The position numbers were made by a program, and so were the translations under genes. The notes below the pieces were generated by a model. It worked only from the letters and a program-made list of their open reading frames with translations. It did not search any database and had not been told where the DNA came from. 64,000 bases of DNA from an uncultured Jannaschia sp. (GTDB lineage: Bacteria; Pseudomonadota; Alphaproteobacteria; Rhodobacterales; Rhodobacteraceae): positions 1 through 64,000 of the forward strand of contig NZ_CANLTQ010000006.1 in the NCBI RefSeq assembly GCF_947494025.1, written 5' to 3'. Shown here in pieces: positions 38,607-48,419 of the stretch (its first letter is position 1; every line of letters starts with the position of its first letter).

Positions 38607-39530
38607 TCACCATCGGAAGGCGGGCGCGGCGACGCGGCGGCCGAGCATGAACGCGTCCGCGACGAGGCGCAGGGGGGCGAGGTCGGCGTCGCGCTCGCCC
38701 CGGTCGATCAGCTCGGCGAAGCGCGCATAGAGGTTCGGGTATTCCCGGTTCTCCCCCACCGGCACCGGCACGCCGTCCACCGCCATCTCCGCCCCGCCCT
38801 TGGACAGCGTGAGCGTGCCGCTCTCGGTCGCGACCACGATGTCCCATTTCGGCTCCCCCGTCTCGAGCCAGTCGAGCGCCGCCTGCGCCCGGAGCCCGTC
38901 CGGTCCCGCGAAGGCGAGGTCGGCGGCGACGGGGGTGTCGCGGTTCTCGGGAAAGCGCAGCTCGGCCGCGGTGAGGCGCAGCGGATGCGGCAGGATCGCC
39001 GTCAGGATGGAAAACCCGTTGATTCCCGGATCGAACACGCCGAGCCCGCCGGCCTGCCAGATCCAGTCCTGCCCCGGATGCCAGTGCCGCACGTCCTCCT
39101 TCCAGGTCATCGAAACGTTGCGCACCCGCCGATCGGCCAGCCAGTCGCGCGCGGCGGGCACGGCGGCGGCGGCGCGGGAATGCCAGCTCGCGTAGAGGGT
39201 CACGCCCCGCGCACGGGCGAGGTCGATCAGTGCCTCCACCTCGCTCAGCGTCGCGCCGGGCGGCTTTTCCAGCATGACGTGCCGACCCTGTTCGAGCGCC
39301 AGCCGCGCGTCCTCGTAGCGGAATTGCGGCGGCGTGCAGAGCGAGACGCAGGTGACGTCCGCCCGAGCGTCGAGCAGGCTGGCGAGGTTGCGGTAGCCGT
39401 CGATCCCCTCCACCCCCGCGTTCCGGCTGGCCGTCGCCGCGAGGGTGAAGGCGCCGGTGCCCTGCAGGGCCGGGACGTGCTGGTTCCGGGCGATCTCGCC
39501 GATCCCGACGAGCGCGAGGGTGTGGGGCAT
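38607..39530 (-). CDS. Gfo/Idh/MocA-family sugar dehydrogenase, probable galactose 1-dehydrogenase
   Basis: A 307-residue NAD(P) oxidoreductase. The Rossmann start is LALVGIGEIARNQHVPALQ and the conserved EKPPGATLSEVEALIDLA region supplies the catalytic Lys. GVFDPGINGFSILTAILPHP supplies the family Asp/His region. It is the last gene of a ChvE-GguAB-type sugar importer operon, which suggests a non-phosphorylating oxidation of galactose, arabinose or a similar sugar after uptake. A TTG at 39536 overlapping the gguB stop is an alternative start. Confidence 0.85.
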   Translation of the reverse strand: MPHTLALVGIGEIARNQHVPALQGTGAFTLAATASRNAGVEGIDGYRNLASLLDARADVTCVSLCTPPQFRYEDARLALEQGRHVMLEKPPGATLSEVEALIDLARARGVTLYASWHSRAAAAVPAARDWLADRRVRNVSMTWKEDVRHWHPGQDWIWQAGGLGVFDPGINGFSILTAILPHPLRLTAAELRFPENRDTPVAADLAFAGPDGLRAQAALDWLETGEPKWDIVVATESGTLTLSKGGAEMAVDGVPVPVGENREYPNLYARFAELIDRGERDADLAPLRLVADAFMLGRRVAAPAFRW

Positions 39531-39532
39531 GG

Positions 39533-40762
39533 TCAACTCTGCTTCTGCCTGTTGTAGACGTCAAAGATCACGGCGGCGAGCAGGACGAGTCCCTTGATGA
39601 CCTGCTGGTAGTCGATGCCGATGCCCATGATCGACATGCCGTTGTTCATCACGCCCATGATGAAGGCGCCGACCACCGCGCCGACGATCCTGCCCACGCC
39701 GCCCGACATCGAGGCGCCGCCGATGAAGACGGCCGCGATCACGTCGAGCTCCAGCGCGAAGCCCGCCTTGGGCGTCGCGGTGTTGAGACGCGCGGCGAAG
39801 ATCAGACCGGCGAGCGCGGCGAGGAAGCCCATGTTGACGAAGGTCAGGAAGGTCAGCCGCTCGGTCGCGATGCCCGAGAGCTTTGCGGCCTTGGAATTGC
39901 CGCCCAGGGCGTAGACGCGGCGGCCGAGCGTCGTCCGCTCCGTCAGGAACGCGTAGGCGACGGTCAGGACGCCCATCGTGAGGAGCACGTTCGGCAGGCC
40001 CCGGAACGCGGCGAGCTTCCAGATCAGGAACATCACCGCCCCGGCGACGAGGAGGTTCCGCACCCAGAACAGCGCCGTCGGCTCGTCCTCGATGCCATAT
40101 TCACGGTTCCGCTGCCGCGTGTGCAGGCCGAGATAGAAGATCGCGCCCACGCCCACGGCGCCCACGACCAGCGCGGTCACGTTCGGGCGCCCGACGCCGA
40201 AGAGGTCGGGCACGAAACCGGTGGACAGAAGCTGGAACTCGCCCGGGAAAGGGCCGACCGACTGCCCCTCCAGGAGCCACAGCGACGCGCCCCGGAAGAC
40301 CAGCATCCCCGCCAACGTCACGATGAAGGACGGGATCGACCAGTACGCCACCCAGTAGCCCTGCGCCGCGCCGATCAGCGTGCCGGCGAGGAGGCAGACG
40401 AGCATGGTGACGATGACGGGGATCTGCATCTCGACGATCATCACCGCGGCGAGCGCGCCGACGAAACCCATGACCGAGCCCACCGACAGGTCGATGTTGC
40501 CCCCCACGATGACGATCAGCATGCCGAGCGCCATGATGATGATGTAGCTGTTCTGCAGCACGAGGTTGGTGATGTTCCCCGCCCGCAGGAGCGTGCCGTC
40601 GGTCATGATCTGGAAGAACAAGATGATCGCGATCAGCGCGAAGAGCAGGCCGTAATCGCACAGGTGATGCCCGATATAGGAGGTCCAGCCGCGGCCATGG
40701 CGCGGTTCGTCGACCTGGGTGGTCGTGTCGTCGGGCCGGGTCGTGGTGTCGGACATGGACAT
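39533..40762 (-). CDS. gguB: Multiple-sugar ABC transporter permease GguB
   Basis: A 409-residue permease with about ten hydrophobic segments. The family block LGMLIVIVGGNIDLSVGSVM marks the ribose/xylose-type permeases. The C-terminal coupling region contains GRRVYALGGNSKAAKLSGI, and AAVFIGGASMSGGVGRIVGA and MSIMGIGIDYQQVIKGLVL follow. It forms the membrane channel for sugars delivered by ChvE. It lies 4 bases after the ATPase gene. Confidence 0.92.
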   Translation of the reverse strand: MSMSDTTTRPDDTTTQVDEPRHGRGWTSYIGHHLCDYGLLFALIAIILFFQIMTDGTLLRAGNITNLVLQNSYIIIMALGMLIVIVGGNIDLSVGSVMGFVGALAAVMIVEMQIPVIVTMLVCLLAGTLIGAAQGYWVAYWSIPSFIVTLAGMLVFRGASLWLLEGQSVGPFPGEFQLLSTGFVPDLFGVGRPNVTALVVGAVGVGAIFYLGLHTRQRNREYGIEDEPTALFWVRNLLVAGAVMFLIWKLAAFRGLPNVLLTMGVLTVAYAFLTERTTLGRRVYALGGNSKAAKLSGIATERLTFLTFVNMGFLAALAGLIFAARLNTATPKAGFALELDVIAAVFIGGASMSGGVGRIVGAVVGAFIMGVMNNGMSIMGIGIDYQQVIKGLVLLAAVIFDVYNRQKQS

Positions 40763-40766
40763 CCCC

Positions 40767-42287
40767 CTAATGCGTCACGATGAGCGACATGATCCGCTCC
40801 TGACTGGCCTCGCCGGCGGAAAGCTCGCCCACGAACCGCCCCTCGTTCATCACGAGGATCCGGTCGCACATGCCCAGAAGCTCGGGCATCTCGGAACTGA
40901 TCATCAGCACGCCTTTGCCCTCCGCGGAAAGCTCGTTGATGATGGTGTAGATCTCGAACTTGGCGCCCACGTCGATGCCGCGCGTCGGCTCGTCGAGGAT
41001 CAGGACGTCCGGCCCGGCGAAAAGCCATTTGGACAGGACGACCTTCTGCTGGTTCCCGCCCGACAGGTTCAGCACCTTCTGGAAGACGTGCGGCGTGCGG
41101 ATGTTCATGGCGCTGCGATAGCGCTCGGCCACGGCCGTCTCCTCCTGCTCGCTCACCACGCCGCGGCGCGCGACACCGTGCAGGTTGGCGAGCGTGACGT
41201 TGCGCGCGACGGTGTCGTCGAGGATCAGGCCGTATTCCTTGCGGTCCTCGGTCACGTAGGCCAGCCCCGCGTCGATGGCGCGCCGCACGGTGGACAGGTC
41301 GGCGGGGACGCCGCCGATCCGCGCCTCGCCGGAGATCTTGCGGCCGTGGCTTTCTCCGAAGAGGCTCATGGCGAGCTCGGTGCGTCCGGCCCCCATCAGC
41401 CCGGCGATGCCCACCACCTCGCCCCGGCGGATCGAGAAGCCGATGTCGCGCACGACGAGGCGACCCGCATCCTCCGGATGGGCGACGGTCCAGTCCGACA
41501 CCTCCAGAAGCACCTCGCCCGCACGGCGTTCGCGCCGCGGATAGCGGTCGGCCATGTCGCGGCCGACCATGTCGCGCACGATCTGGTCCTCGCTCACCTC
41601 GGCATGGGCGGCGTCGCGGGTGGCCACGGTCGCGCCGTCGCGCAGGATGGTGATCGTGTCGGCGACGCGGCGCACCTCGTTCAGTTTGTGGCTGATCATG
41701 ATGGAGGTGACGCCCTGCGTCTTCAGTTCGAGGATCAGGTCGAGCAGGACCTGGCTGTCGGCCTCCGAGAGCGCGGCGGTCGGCTCGTCGAGGATCAGCA
41801 GGCGCACCTCCTTCGCCAGCGCCTTGGCGATCTCCACGAGCTGCTGCTTGCCGACGCCGAGCGCACCGACCCTGGTTTGCGGCGCCTCGCGCAGGCCGAC
41901 CTTGCGCAGAAGCTCCTCCGTGCGCAGATACGTCCCCTGCCAGTCGATGACGCCGCGCCGCGCCCGCTCGTTTCCGAGAAACAGGTTCTCGGCGATCGAC
42001 AGGAGCGGGACCAGCGCCAGCTCCTGATGGATGATGATGATGCCCTTCGCCTCGCTGTCGCGGATGCCGGCGAAGCGGGCGGCCTCCCCGGCATAGACGA
42101 TCTCGCCTTCATATGTCCCATGCGCGTGGACGCCGGAGAGCACCTTCATCAAGGTCGACTTGCCGGCCCCGTTCTCGCCGACGAGGGCGTGGATCTCCCC
42201 CTCCTCGACGGCGAAGCTGACGCGGTCGAGTGCCTTGACGCCCGGAAACGTCTTGGTGATCGCGCGCATCTCGAGAAGCGTGGTCAT
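40767..42287 (-). CDS. gguA: Multiple-sugar ABC transporter ATP-binding protein GguA
   Basis: A 506-residue protein with two ATPase domains, as usual for monosaccharide importers. The first has Walker [17 protein letters not shown], signature [16 protein letters not shown] and Walker [14 protein letters not shown]. The second has a degenerate Walker A ([18 protein letters not shown]), signature [15 protein letters not shown] and Walker [15 protein letters not shown]. It energises sugar uptake through GguB. Confidence 0.95.
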   Translation of the reverse strand: MTTLLEMRAITKTFPGVKALDRVSFAVEEGEIHALVGENGAGKSTLMKVLSGVHAHGTYEGEIVYAGEAARFAGIRDSEAKGIIIIHQELALVPLLSIAENLFLGNERARRGVIDWQGTYLRTEELLRKVGLREAPQTRVGALGVGKQQLVEIAKALAKEVRLLILDEPTAALSEADSQVLLDLILELKTQGVTSIMISHKLNEVRRVADTITILRDGATVATRDAAHAEVSEDQIVRDMVGRDMADRYPRRERRAGEVLLEVSDWTVAHPEDAGRLVVRDIGFSIRRGEVVGIAGLMGAGRTELAMSLFGESHGRKISGEARIGGVPADLSTVRRAIDAGLAYVTEDRKEYGLILDDTVARNVTLANLHGVARRGVVSEQEETAVAERYRSAMNIRTPHVFQKVLNLSGGNQQKVVLSKWLFAGPDVLILDEPTRGIDVGAKFEIYTIINELSAEGKGVLMISSEMPELLGMCDRILVMNEGRFVGELSAGEASQERIMSLIVTH

Positions 42288-42342
42288 CCTGCGGATCCTT
42301 CGGGCGCCGGACGCGCCGCGCGGGCGCGCCCGGATGGGCCGG

Positions 42343-43407
42343 TCACTGGATCTGGTCGGCGGAATAATAGCCGCTGTCGACCAGCCGCTCCTCCCAGTTG
42401 GACTCGTCCACAGATTGCGGCTCGAGCAGGTAGGAGGGGACGACCTTGACGCCGTTGTCGTAGGTCTCGGTGTCGTTGATCTCCGGCTCGCCACCCTCCA
42501 GCAGGGCCTCGACCATGCCGACGGTCACGCGGGCCAGCTCGCGCGTGTCCTTGTAGACGGTCGAGTATTGCTCACCCGCGAGGATCGACTTGACGGAGGG
42601 GATCTCGGCGTCCTGTCCGGTGACGATCGGCATCGGCGTGTCGCCCGAGCCGTAGCCCAGACCCTTGAGCGAGGAAAGGATCCCGATGGAAAGCCCATCG
42701 TAGGGCGACAGCACCCCGTGGACCTGATCGCCGGTGTAATGCGCCGATAGGAGGTTATCCATCCGCGATTGCGCCACCGCACCGTCCCAGCGGAGCGTGC
42801 CGACCGTGTCCATGCCGGTCTGGCCGGACTTGATCTCGATCCGTCCCTCGTCGATCATCGGCTGCAGCACGCTCATCGCGCCGTCGTAGAAGAAATACGC
42901 GTTGTTGTCGTCGGGCGACCCGCCGAAGAGCTCCACGTTCCATGTCTCGACGTCCGGAAAGCGCTCCTTCAGCCCGTCGACCAGCGAATTGGCCTGCAAC
43001 ACGCCGACCTGGAAGTTGTCGAAGGTCGCGTAGTAGTCGACGTCGCCCGAATCGCGGATCAGGCGGTCATAGGCGATGACGGGGATCTCGAGCGCGGCGG
43101 CGTTGGCGAGCGCGTTCGACAGCGTCGTGCCGTCGATCGCGGCGATCACCAGGGCGTCGACCTCCTTGGTGATCATGTTCTCGATCTGCGCGAGCTGGTT
43201 CGGGATGTCGTCCTCGGCGTATTGCAGGTCGGTCTCGTAGCCGGCCGCCTCGAACTGCTCGACCATGGACTCGCCGTCGGAGATCCACCGCGCGGAGGAC
43301 TTCGTCGGCATCGCGATCCCGATCGTTCCCTTGTCCTGCGCCAGGACGGGCGCGACCAGCCCGAACGTCATCACGAGGGCCGAAAGGCCCCGTATCATCG
43401 TCTTCAT
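42343..43407 (-). CDS. chvE: ChvE-type multiple-monosaccharide binding protein
   Basis: A 354-residue periplasmic binding protein with a signal peptide ([20 protein letters not shown], cleaved after VLA). Nearly every block of Agrobacterium ChvE is present: [96 protein letters not shown] and [19 protein letters not shown]. ChvE binds aldoses such as galactose, arabinose, xylose and glucose. It is first in the operon chvE-gguA-gguB-dehydrogenase, with a GGGAGGAAGAT ribosome site. Confidence 0.95.
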   Translation of the reverse strand: MKTMIRGLSALVMTFGLVAPVLAQDKGTIGIAMPTKSSARWISDGESMVEQFEAAGYETDLQYAEDDIPNQLAQIENMITKEVDALVIAAIDGTTLSNALANAAALEIPVIAYDRLIRDSGDVDYYATFDNFQVGVLQANSLVDGLKERFPDVETWNVELFGGSPDDNNAYFFYDGAMSVLQPMIDEGRIEIKSGQTGMDTVGTLRWDGAVAQSRMDNLLSAHYTGDQVHGVLSPYDGLSIGILSSLKGLGYGSGDTPMPIVTGQDAEIPSVKSILAGEQYSTVYKDTRELARVTVGMVEALLEGGEPEINDTETYDNGVKVVPSYLLEPQSVDESNWEERLVDSGYYSADQIQ

Positions 43408-43544
43408 ATCTTCCTCCCTGAGGCCGATCTCCACCACCGGCCTTCCCTTTCGGTCCGCGGAGGGATCGAGGTCTCTCCGCCCGCGTCGGAGTTTGGTCCG
43501 ACCGGCCCGGTCGCGCAAACGAAAACTCGGGCCCGCCGCCGACC

Positions 43545-44375
43545 TCAGGCTTGTCCGGTCGGGGTCGGGTCGGGCGTCGACGTTCCCTCGTCCCGCCATG
43601 CACTCCCGACCTTGACGAAGCGGACGGTGCGGGTCGGGGCGAAGTTCGTCGATTCCGCGGCGGCGGTCCATTGCTCCACGGCGACGCGCGGGCCGTCGAT
43701 CGTCAGGAGGTTGAAGTCGTTGGGCTCGCCGCGGACCCGCGTCGACAGGCCGGTCCCCGCCTGCACGAAGAGCACGCCCGCCTCATCGGCGAAGGGCCGG
43801 GCGTGCCACGTGTGCAGATGTCCCGACAGGACGATGTCGGCGCCGCAATCGCCCATCCGCTCCAGCGCTCCGCGCGCCCCGCGCATCAAGCGCTTCTCGA
43901 CGGTCGGGGAATGCTCCAGGGGATGGTGCAGCATGGCGATGTGCATCCGCCGCCCCGCGTTCCCATCGAAGGCCCGGCAGACCCGGCGCATCGTGCGCCG
44001 TCCGATCCGGCCGCGCTGCCACGACCAGTTGTTGACGGTGTTGATCCCGACGATGGCCACCTCCTCGTCCTCCCAGGAGGGTTCCAGCTCGGGGTGGATG
44101 TAGTGCCGGTACCGGTCCCATGGCCTCAGGAAACGCACGAACAGGTTGTCGAGCGGCGTGTCGTGATTGCCCGGCACGGCCAGCCACGGCACGGCGAGCT
44201 GCGACAGGAAGGCCCGGGCGGCGCGATACTGACCCAGCCGTGCGCGCTGCGTGAAATCGCCGGAAACGGCGACGAGATCGGGGGCGAGCCGGTTGATCAT
44301 GGCGATGAGCGGCCGCAGGAGCTCCGGCCGGTCGCGACCGAAATGCAGGTCGGAGATATGCAGGATGCGCCGCAT
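43545..44375 (-). CDS. Metallophosphoesterase
   Basis: A 276-residue calcineurin-like phosphoesterase. The metal motifs are [48 protein letters not shown] and [13 protein letters not shown]. Possible substrates include cyclic nucleotides and lipid-linked diphosphates such as UDP-diacylglucosamine. Its ATG shares one base with the stop of the diacylglycerol kinase-like gene (TGATG), so a lipid-related role is reasonable but inferred. Confidence 0.9.
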   Translation of the reverse strand: MRRILHISDLHFGRDRPELLRPLIAMINRLAPDLVAVSGDFTQRARLGQYRAARAFLSQLAVPWLAVPGNHDTPLDNLFVRFLRPWDRYRHYIHPELEPSWEDEEVAIVGINTVNNWSWQRGRIGRRTMRRVCRAFDGNAGRRMHIAMLHHPLEHSPTVEKRLMRGARGALERMGDCGADIVLSGHLHTWHARPFADEAGVLFVQAGTGLSTRVRGEPNDFNLLTIDGPRVAVEQWTAAAESTNFAPTRTVRFVKVGSAWRDEGTSTPDPTPTGQA

Positions 44376-45271
44376 CAGGCACGTTCGGGCGCGACGACCG
44401 TCAGCGCGTCCTTCAGGACCTCGAAATGGAACGGCGAGTCCATCCGTTCCCGCTCCCCGTCCCGCGCCACGAGGCGACGGCGGTGCGAGGTCTCGATGTC
44501 GATGCTCTCGCCGCTGTAATACTCGAAGTCGCGGCCGCGGCGCATCGACCGCCAGGCCAGCCGCACGGCGAAGCGGAACAGTCCGAAGCGCGAGCTGTCC
44601 GGCGCGAGGAACAGGGCGTGGCGTCCGGCGCGCACGTCCTCGACGCCCTCGAGCTGGAACTGCTCCAGCTGGAAGTCGCTGCGTGCCACGAAGGCGAGCG
44701 GGGTCTTCTTGCGGACCTCCCGCCCGTCGATCATGACCCGCATCGTCAGCGGTCGATGGAAGCGGAAGAAGGTGACGATAACGGACCAGTGCGCGGCGAC
44801 GCGCGACCGGCCCCAGCGCCGGTAGGTCCCCTCGCGCTGGGCGAGGATCGCGGGATAGATCCCGAGGCTCGCATTGTTGAGGAAGATGCGTCCGTTCACC
44901 GCGCCGAGGCTGACCGTCCGGGTCGGGCCGTCGGCCAGCAGGTCGATGCCGGCCTCGACATCCTCCGGCAGACCGAGCCCGCGGGCGAAGAAGTTGAACG
45001 TGCCCATCGGCAACACGCCGAGGATGCGCTCGTGACGGTGAGCCGCGGCCGCGACGGCCGAGATCGTCCCGTCGCCCCCGGCCGCGACGATGGTCCGGTA
45101 GCCCGCGCCCGCGATCTGGTCGATCTCCGCGATGAAATCGGCATTCTTGCCGATCACGCGGAGGTCGAACCGACCGGGATGCCGGTCGATCGCCGTCTGG
45201 ATGCGGTCGCGGACGCCCGGGTCCCGCTTTCCGGCCTTGGCGTTCAGGATGATGCAGATGTCCGGTTCCAT
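44375..45271 (-). CDS. Diacylglycerol/lipid kinase family protein
   Basis: A 298-residue enzyme with the DAGK catalytic domain: ICIILNAKAGKRDPG, the nucleotide motif VAAGGDGTISAVAAAA, VLPMGTFNFFARGLGLPEDV and FLNNASLGIYPAIL. Family members phosphorylate diacylglycerol, ceramide or similar lipids at the inner membrane (DgkB/YegS type). ATG at 45271 (MEPDICIIL) fits the family start. It is coupled to the metallophosphoesterase gene. Confidence 0.9.
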   Translation of the reverse strand: MEPDICIILNAKAGKRDPGVRDRIQTAIDRHPGRFDLRVIGKNADFIAEIDQIAGAGYRTIVAAGGDGTISAVAAAAHRHERILGVLPMGTFNFFARGLGLPEDVEAGIDLLADGPTRTVSLGAVNGRIFLNNASLGIYPAILAQREGTYRRWGRSRVAAHWSVIVTFFRFHRPLTMRVMIDGREVRKKTPLAFVARSDFQLEQFQLEGVEDVRAGRHALFLAPDSSRFGLFRFAVRLAWRSMRRGRDFEYYSGESIDIETSHRRRLVARDGERERMDSPFHFEVLKDALTVVAPERA

Positions 45272-45466
45272 GCGCGGGCGACCCTGTCTTGAATAGTGGC
45301 GCTGGCGCGCGGTGATTGGCGGATCCGGAACGCGCGAACTTGCACGGCGGTTCAGCGAAGCGGCGCCGCCGCCCCGGCCTCGACGCCGAATGTTCGAATG
45401 ACGTCTTGGCAGCGTCGCCATACCGCGGTTAGTCTCCGAGACGAAAGCGCGATCGCAGGGGGGGAC

Positions 45467-46771
45467 GTGGCGCAGGATCGTATTTTTTCGCGGGTCTCGT
45501 CTCGCGCCCTTTGCGTTCTCGTGCTCGCCCTCGGGGCCGGATCGGTGGCGAGCGGACAGGAGGCGGACCCGCGGGCCGAAGAGGCGGACGCGGCGAACGT
45601 CGCACCCGCACCGGCCTCTGGTGCCCTGAACGAGACCGCGCCCATCGCCGGCGACGAGCCTGAGGCCACGATGGAGGAATCGTCCGGGGCGTCGACGCCG
45701 CGTGGCATTTCCCCGGAGGTCGAGGCGGCCCGGTCCACTTTGGCGCGCCTGTCCGAGGAGCGTGCCGCCGCCGAGGCGGCGCGCGACGACGCCCAGCGCA
45801 AGGTGGAGGAGGCCAAGGCGACACGGGACGAGCTGGCCGCCGTCCTCGTCGACATGGAGGCGCGACAGGAAGCGCTGATGGAAGCGCGCGACGCGGCCGA
45901 AGCGGCGCGCGACGCAGTGCGCACCGATACGGAGGAGGCCGAGGCCGCGCGCGACCGGATGCGCGCCACGGTCGCCGACCTCGAGGCGCAGCGCGACGCG
46001 GTCGCCGCCGAACTGTCGGAGGGGCGCGCCGCGGCGGAAGCGGCGCTCGGCGCCGTGCAGGCCGAGATCGGGGTGGCCGAAGCGGAAGGGGACCGACTCG
46101 CGGAGGTCGTCGCGGAGATGGAGGCGCGGCGCGACACTCTCACGGCCGACATCGGCGCGGCCGTCGTCAGCGCGCGGCGGGACCTCGACGCCCTGTCGCG
46201 CGAGCAGGCGGAGGTCCAGACGGAGCTCGACGCTGCGCGGGCGGCGCAGCGCGCGGCCCGGGAGGAACTCGAACAGCTGACGACCCGCCAGACGGAGGCC
46301 CGGGAGGAGCTCGACACCCTACTGTCGCAGGTCGCCACCGCGCAGGAAGCGCAGGCCACCGCGGCAGAGCTCGCGGAGACGGCGAAGGCGGCCCGCGACG
46401 AGATCGCGGCCGAGCGCGACAGCGCCGCGGCCGAACTCGCCGCCCTCCGTGAGACGCTCGGCACCCTGCGCGCGGACCGCGACGCGGTCCGGGCCGAGCT
46501 GGAGGAGTTGCGCGTCACGCAGGAGACGGAGGCGGCCGAAGTCGCGGTCGCGGCGGAGCTGCCGCGGCGCGACACGGCGCCGCCCGTGGGCGAGATCGCG
46601 CTGGCAATCCGGGCAGCGCCGGGGCTCGACGCGGCGACAGCGGAGGAGCGGACGGAACTGCAGGCGGTACTGGCCGACCGGGTCTGCACCTACGAGGCGC
46701 TCGCGGAGGTTTTCGGCACGGTGAACCGGCAGACGCTGGTCTCGATGGTCCGCGACCTGGGGCGCTGCTGA
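45467..46771 (+). CDS. Exported coiled-coil protein
   Basis: A protein of about 434 residues. The signal peptide (SSRALCVLVLALGAGSVASG) is followed by an acidic low-complexity stretch. Then come about 270 residues of nearly unbroken Ala/Glu/Arg heptads (about residues 80-355), a long coiled-coil. A compact C-terminal domain of about 65 residues ends VCTYEALAEVFGTVNRQTLV and SMVRDLGRC, with two cysteines. No family is recognised. A G7 run forms part of the ribosome site for GTG at 45467; ATG at 45398 is an alternative start. It is followed 30 bases later by a TAXI-type binding protein gene, with which it is probably cotranscribed. Confidence 0.75.
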   Translation: MAQDRIFSRVSSRALCVLVLALGAGSVASGQEADPRAEEADAANVAPAPASGALNETAPIAGDEPEATMEESSGASTPRGISPEVEAARSTLARLSEERAAAEAARDDAQRKVEEAKATRDELAAVLVDMEARQEALMEARDAAEAARDAVRTDTEEAEAARDRMRATVADLEAQRDAVAAELSEGRAAAEAALGAVQAEIGVAEAEGDRLAEVVAEMEARRDTLTADIGAAVVSARRDLDALSREQAEVQTELDAARAAQRAAREELEQLTTRQTEAREELDTLLSQVATAQEAQATAAELAETAKAARDEIAAERDSAAAELAALRETLGTLRADRDAVRAELEELRVTQETEAAEVAVAAELPRRDTAPPVGEIALAIRAAPGLDAATAEERTELQAVLADRVCTYEALAEVFGTVNRQTLVSMVRDLGRC

Positions 46772-46801
46772 GGCGAACGACGGGATGAAAGGACGACGGT
46801 G

Positions 46802-47836
46802 ATGACGAAGCTTGGGCGGATCGCGGCGCTGGCGGTTCTTCTTCTGATTAATCTGGCGCCCGCCACGGCGCAGGAACTCGCGAAGAACATCCTGACCGGC
46901 GGGCCGACCGGGACCTACATCAAGATCGGGCGCGACATCGCCGGTGTGATGGAGGGGTGTGGTCAGACGCTGACGGTGCACGAAAGCGCGGGCTCGCTCG
47001 AGAATTTCCTCGGCGTGCGGAACCGTCCCGCCACGCAGTTCGGCATCGTCCAGAGCGACGTTCTGGAGTACCTGCAGACCTACTCCGCCGACGATCCGGC
47101 CATCGCCCGCGCGGTCGCGGGCGTACGCATCGCGTTTCCGCTCTACAACGAGGAGGTCCACATCCTCGCCGCGCGCGAGATCGAGGACGTGTCGGACCTC
47201 GCGGGCCGGCGCGTCGCCATCGGCGTGGCCGACAGCGGCACGTTCTTGACCGCGTCCCTGATTCTCGACCTGACCGGCGTGGAACCGGGCGAGACGCTGA
47301 CGATCGGGCCCGACGAGTCGATGGCGCAGCTTCTCGACGGCGGGATCGATGCGTTCTTCTACGTCGCCGGCGCGCCGACGGCCCTGTTCGAGGAGACGGA
47401 GATCGACCCAGAGCGGTTCCACCTCCTGCCGATCTCGGACGAGGTCCTGCAAGCGGTCTACACGCCGACGGAGATCCCCGCGGACACCTACGCCTTTCAG
47501 GATGAGCCGGTGGACGTGGTCGCGGTCAAGGCCGTGCTGATGACCTATGAATACGACCCCGCCCGCAACGCCTATCATCGGGCGAGTTGCGAGGCCGTGT
47601 CGGACGTGTCCAACCTGATCCTGACGCAGTTCGAGACGCTCCGGACCGAGGGCCACCCGAAATGGCAGAAGGTCGACCTGAACGACCTGCCGCCGGGCTG
47701 GGAGATCGGCACCTGCGTGAACGCGGGCCTCGCCGCCGATTACGTGCCGAACTGCCCGAACCTCGCGCCGCAGATGGAGGAGAACGCCGCGAACTCGGCT
47801 TATCGCGACCGGATCTGCGCGGCGATCGGCTGCTGA
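46802..47836 (+). CDS. TAXI-family extracytoplasmic solute-binding protein, orphan
   Basis: A 344-residue exported protein (signal MTKLGRIAALAVLLLINLAP, cleaved after ATA). The TAXI-type binding fold is visible in ILTGGPTGTYIKIGRDIAGV, FGIVQSDVLEYLQTYSADDP, RVAIGVADSGTFLTASLILD and LLDGGIDAFFYVAGAP. The C-terminal 90 residues carry extra cysteines (YHRASCEAVSD, EIGTCVNAGL, PNCPNLAP, DRICAAIGC), unlike typical TRAP components. No TRAP membrane subunit is nearby. It is paired with the coiled-coil gene, so it may act as a ligand sensor or envelope protein rather than a transporter part. Confidence 0.8.
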   Translation: MTKLGRIAALAVLLLINLAPATAQELAKNILTGGPTGTYIKIGRDIAGVMEGCGQTLTVHESAGSLENFLGVRNRPATQFGIVQSDVLEYLQTYSADDPAIARAVAGVRIAFPLYNEEVHILAAREIEDVSDLAGRRVAIGVADSGTFLTASLILDLTGVEPGETLTIGPDESMAQLLDGGIDAFFYVAGAPTALFEETEIDPERFHLLPISDEVLQAVYTPTEIPADTYAFQDEPVDVVAVKAVLMTYEYDPARNAYHRASCEAVSDVSNLILTQFETLRTEGHPKWQKVDLNDLPPGWEIGTCVNAGLAADYVPNCPNLAPQMEENAANSAYRDRICAAIGC

Positions 47837-48419
47837 CCGGACAGGCCGATGGAAAGCCGGCAACGGGGCAAAGGCCTGAAGCGATGTTCGCTCGGGTCGA
47901 CCAGTGCCGGTTTTTCAAAGGCGGGTCCGGGTCGCGGTCGGGGCGTAAAGCCTCCCCGCCATGTCGGAGCGGTCAGGGATCGCCCGGCCCTTGCGGCCGG
48001 GTGAAACCATGGCGGACAAGGTGAAACTCAAACGCTCGTCGCGCCTTGGGAACTGGACCGGCCCTCTGGCCCGCGGCGCCGTACCGGAGTCGGAACCGCA
48101 GACACCGTTCATCGCCCATTATTGATCCCGGAGGACGTGACGTCGATTGCGTCATCCTGTCGGTGTCGGATCGCATTGACCTGGGCATTCGAAAAAGCGA
48201 TCCGTCCGCGCCGTCCAGCACCGCGTGAAGCTTGCCCGTAAGTGGCTTCCTTGTCGTTCGGGATAGCCGCCCTGCGGCGAGGCGTCGGGTCCAAAAGCGA
48301 CAACGCGCCCGGCCTTGTCTTCGAACGCGGCTGGCGCCGGAAGCGTCCGTCGGGCGGGCCGGAACGGAAGGTCCGGCGGCCCGCCAGGATTCCGCCGGGC
48401 GAAAACGCCGCCGGAGGCG
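47837..48419. other. 583-bp intergenic stretch
   Basis: Lies between the TAXI gene and the convergent small acidic protein gene. No tRNA or known RNA was recognised. It holds one 38-codon candidate ORF (48009-48125), followed by an imperfect hairpin at about 48132-48158 (AGGACGTGACG against CGTCATCCT). Confidence 0.5.
48009..48125 (+). CDS. Candidate small protein, 38 residues
   Basis: ATG to TGA frame beginning MADKVKLKRSSRLGNWTGPL and ending TPFIAHY. It is basic at the N-terminus with a Trp-Gly centre. About three quarters of third positions are G or C, lower than neighbouring genes but not random-looking. The upstream GGGTGAAACC gives only a weak ribosome site. A hairpin follows the stop. 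No family is recognised and it may be a chance frame. Confidence 0.25.
   Translation: MADKVKLKRSSRLGNWTGPLARGAVPESEPQTPFIAHY

Noticed and set aside
47837-48419. tRNA or other RNA gene in the long gap
   Set aside because: No GGTTCGA-type T-loop with a matching acceptor stem and no rRNA-like sequence was found by eye.
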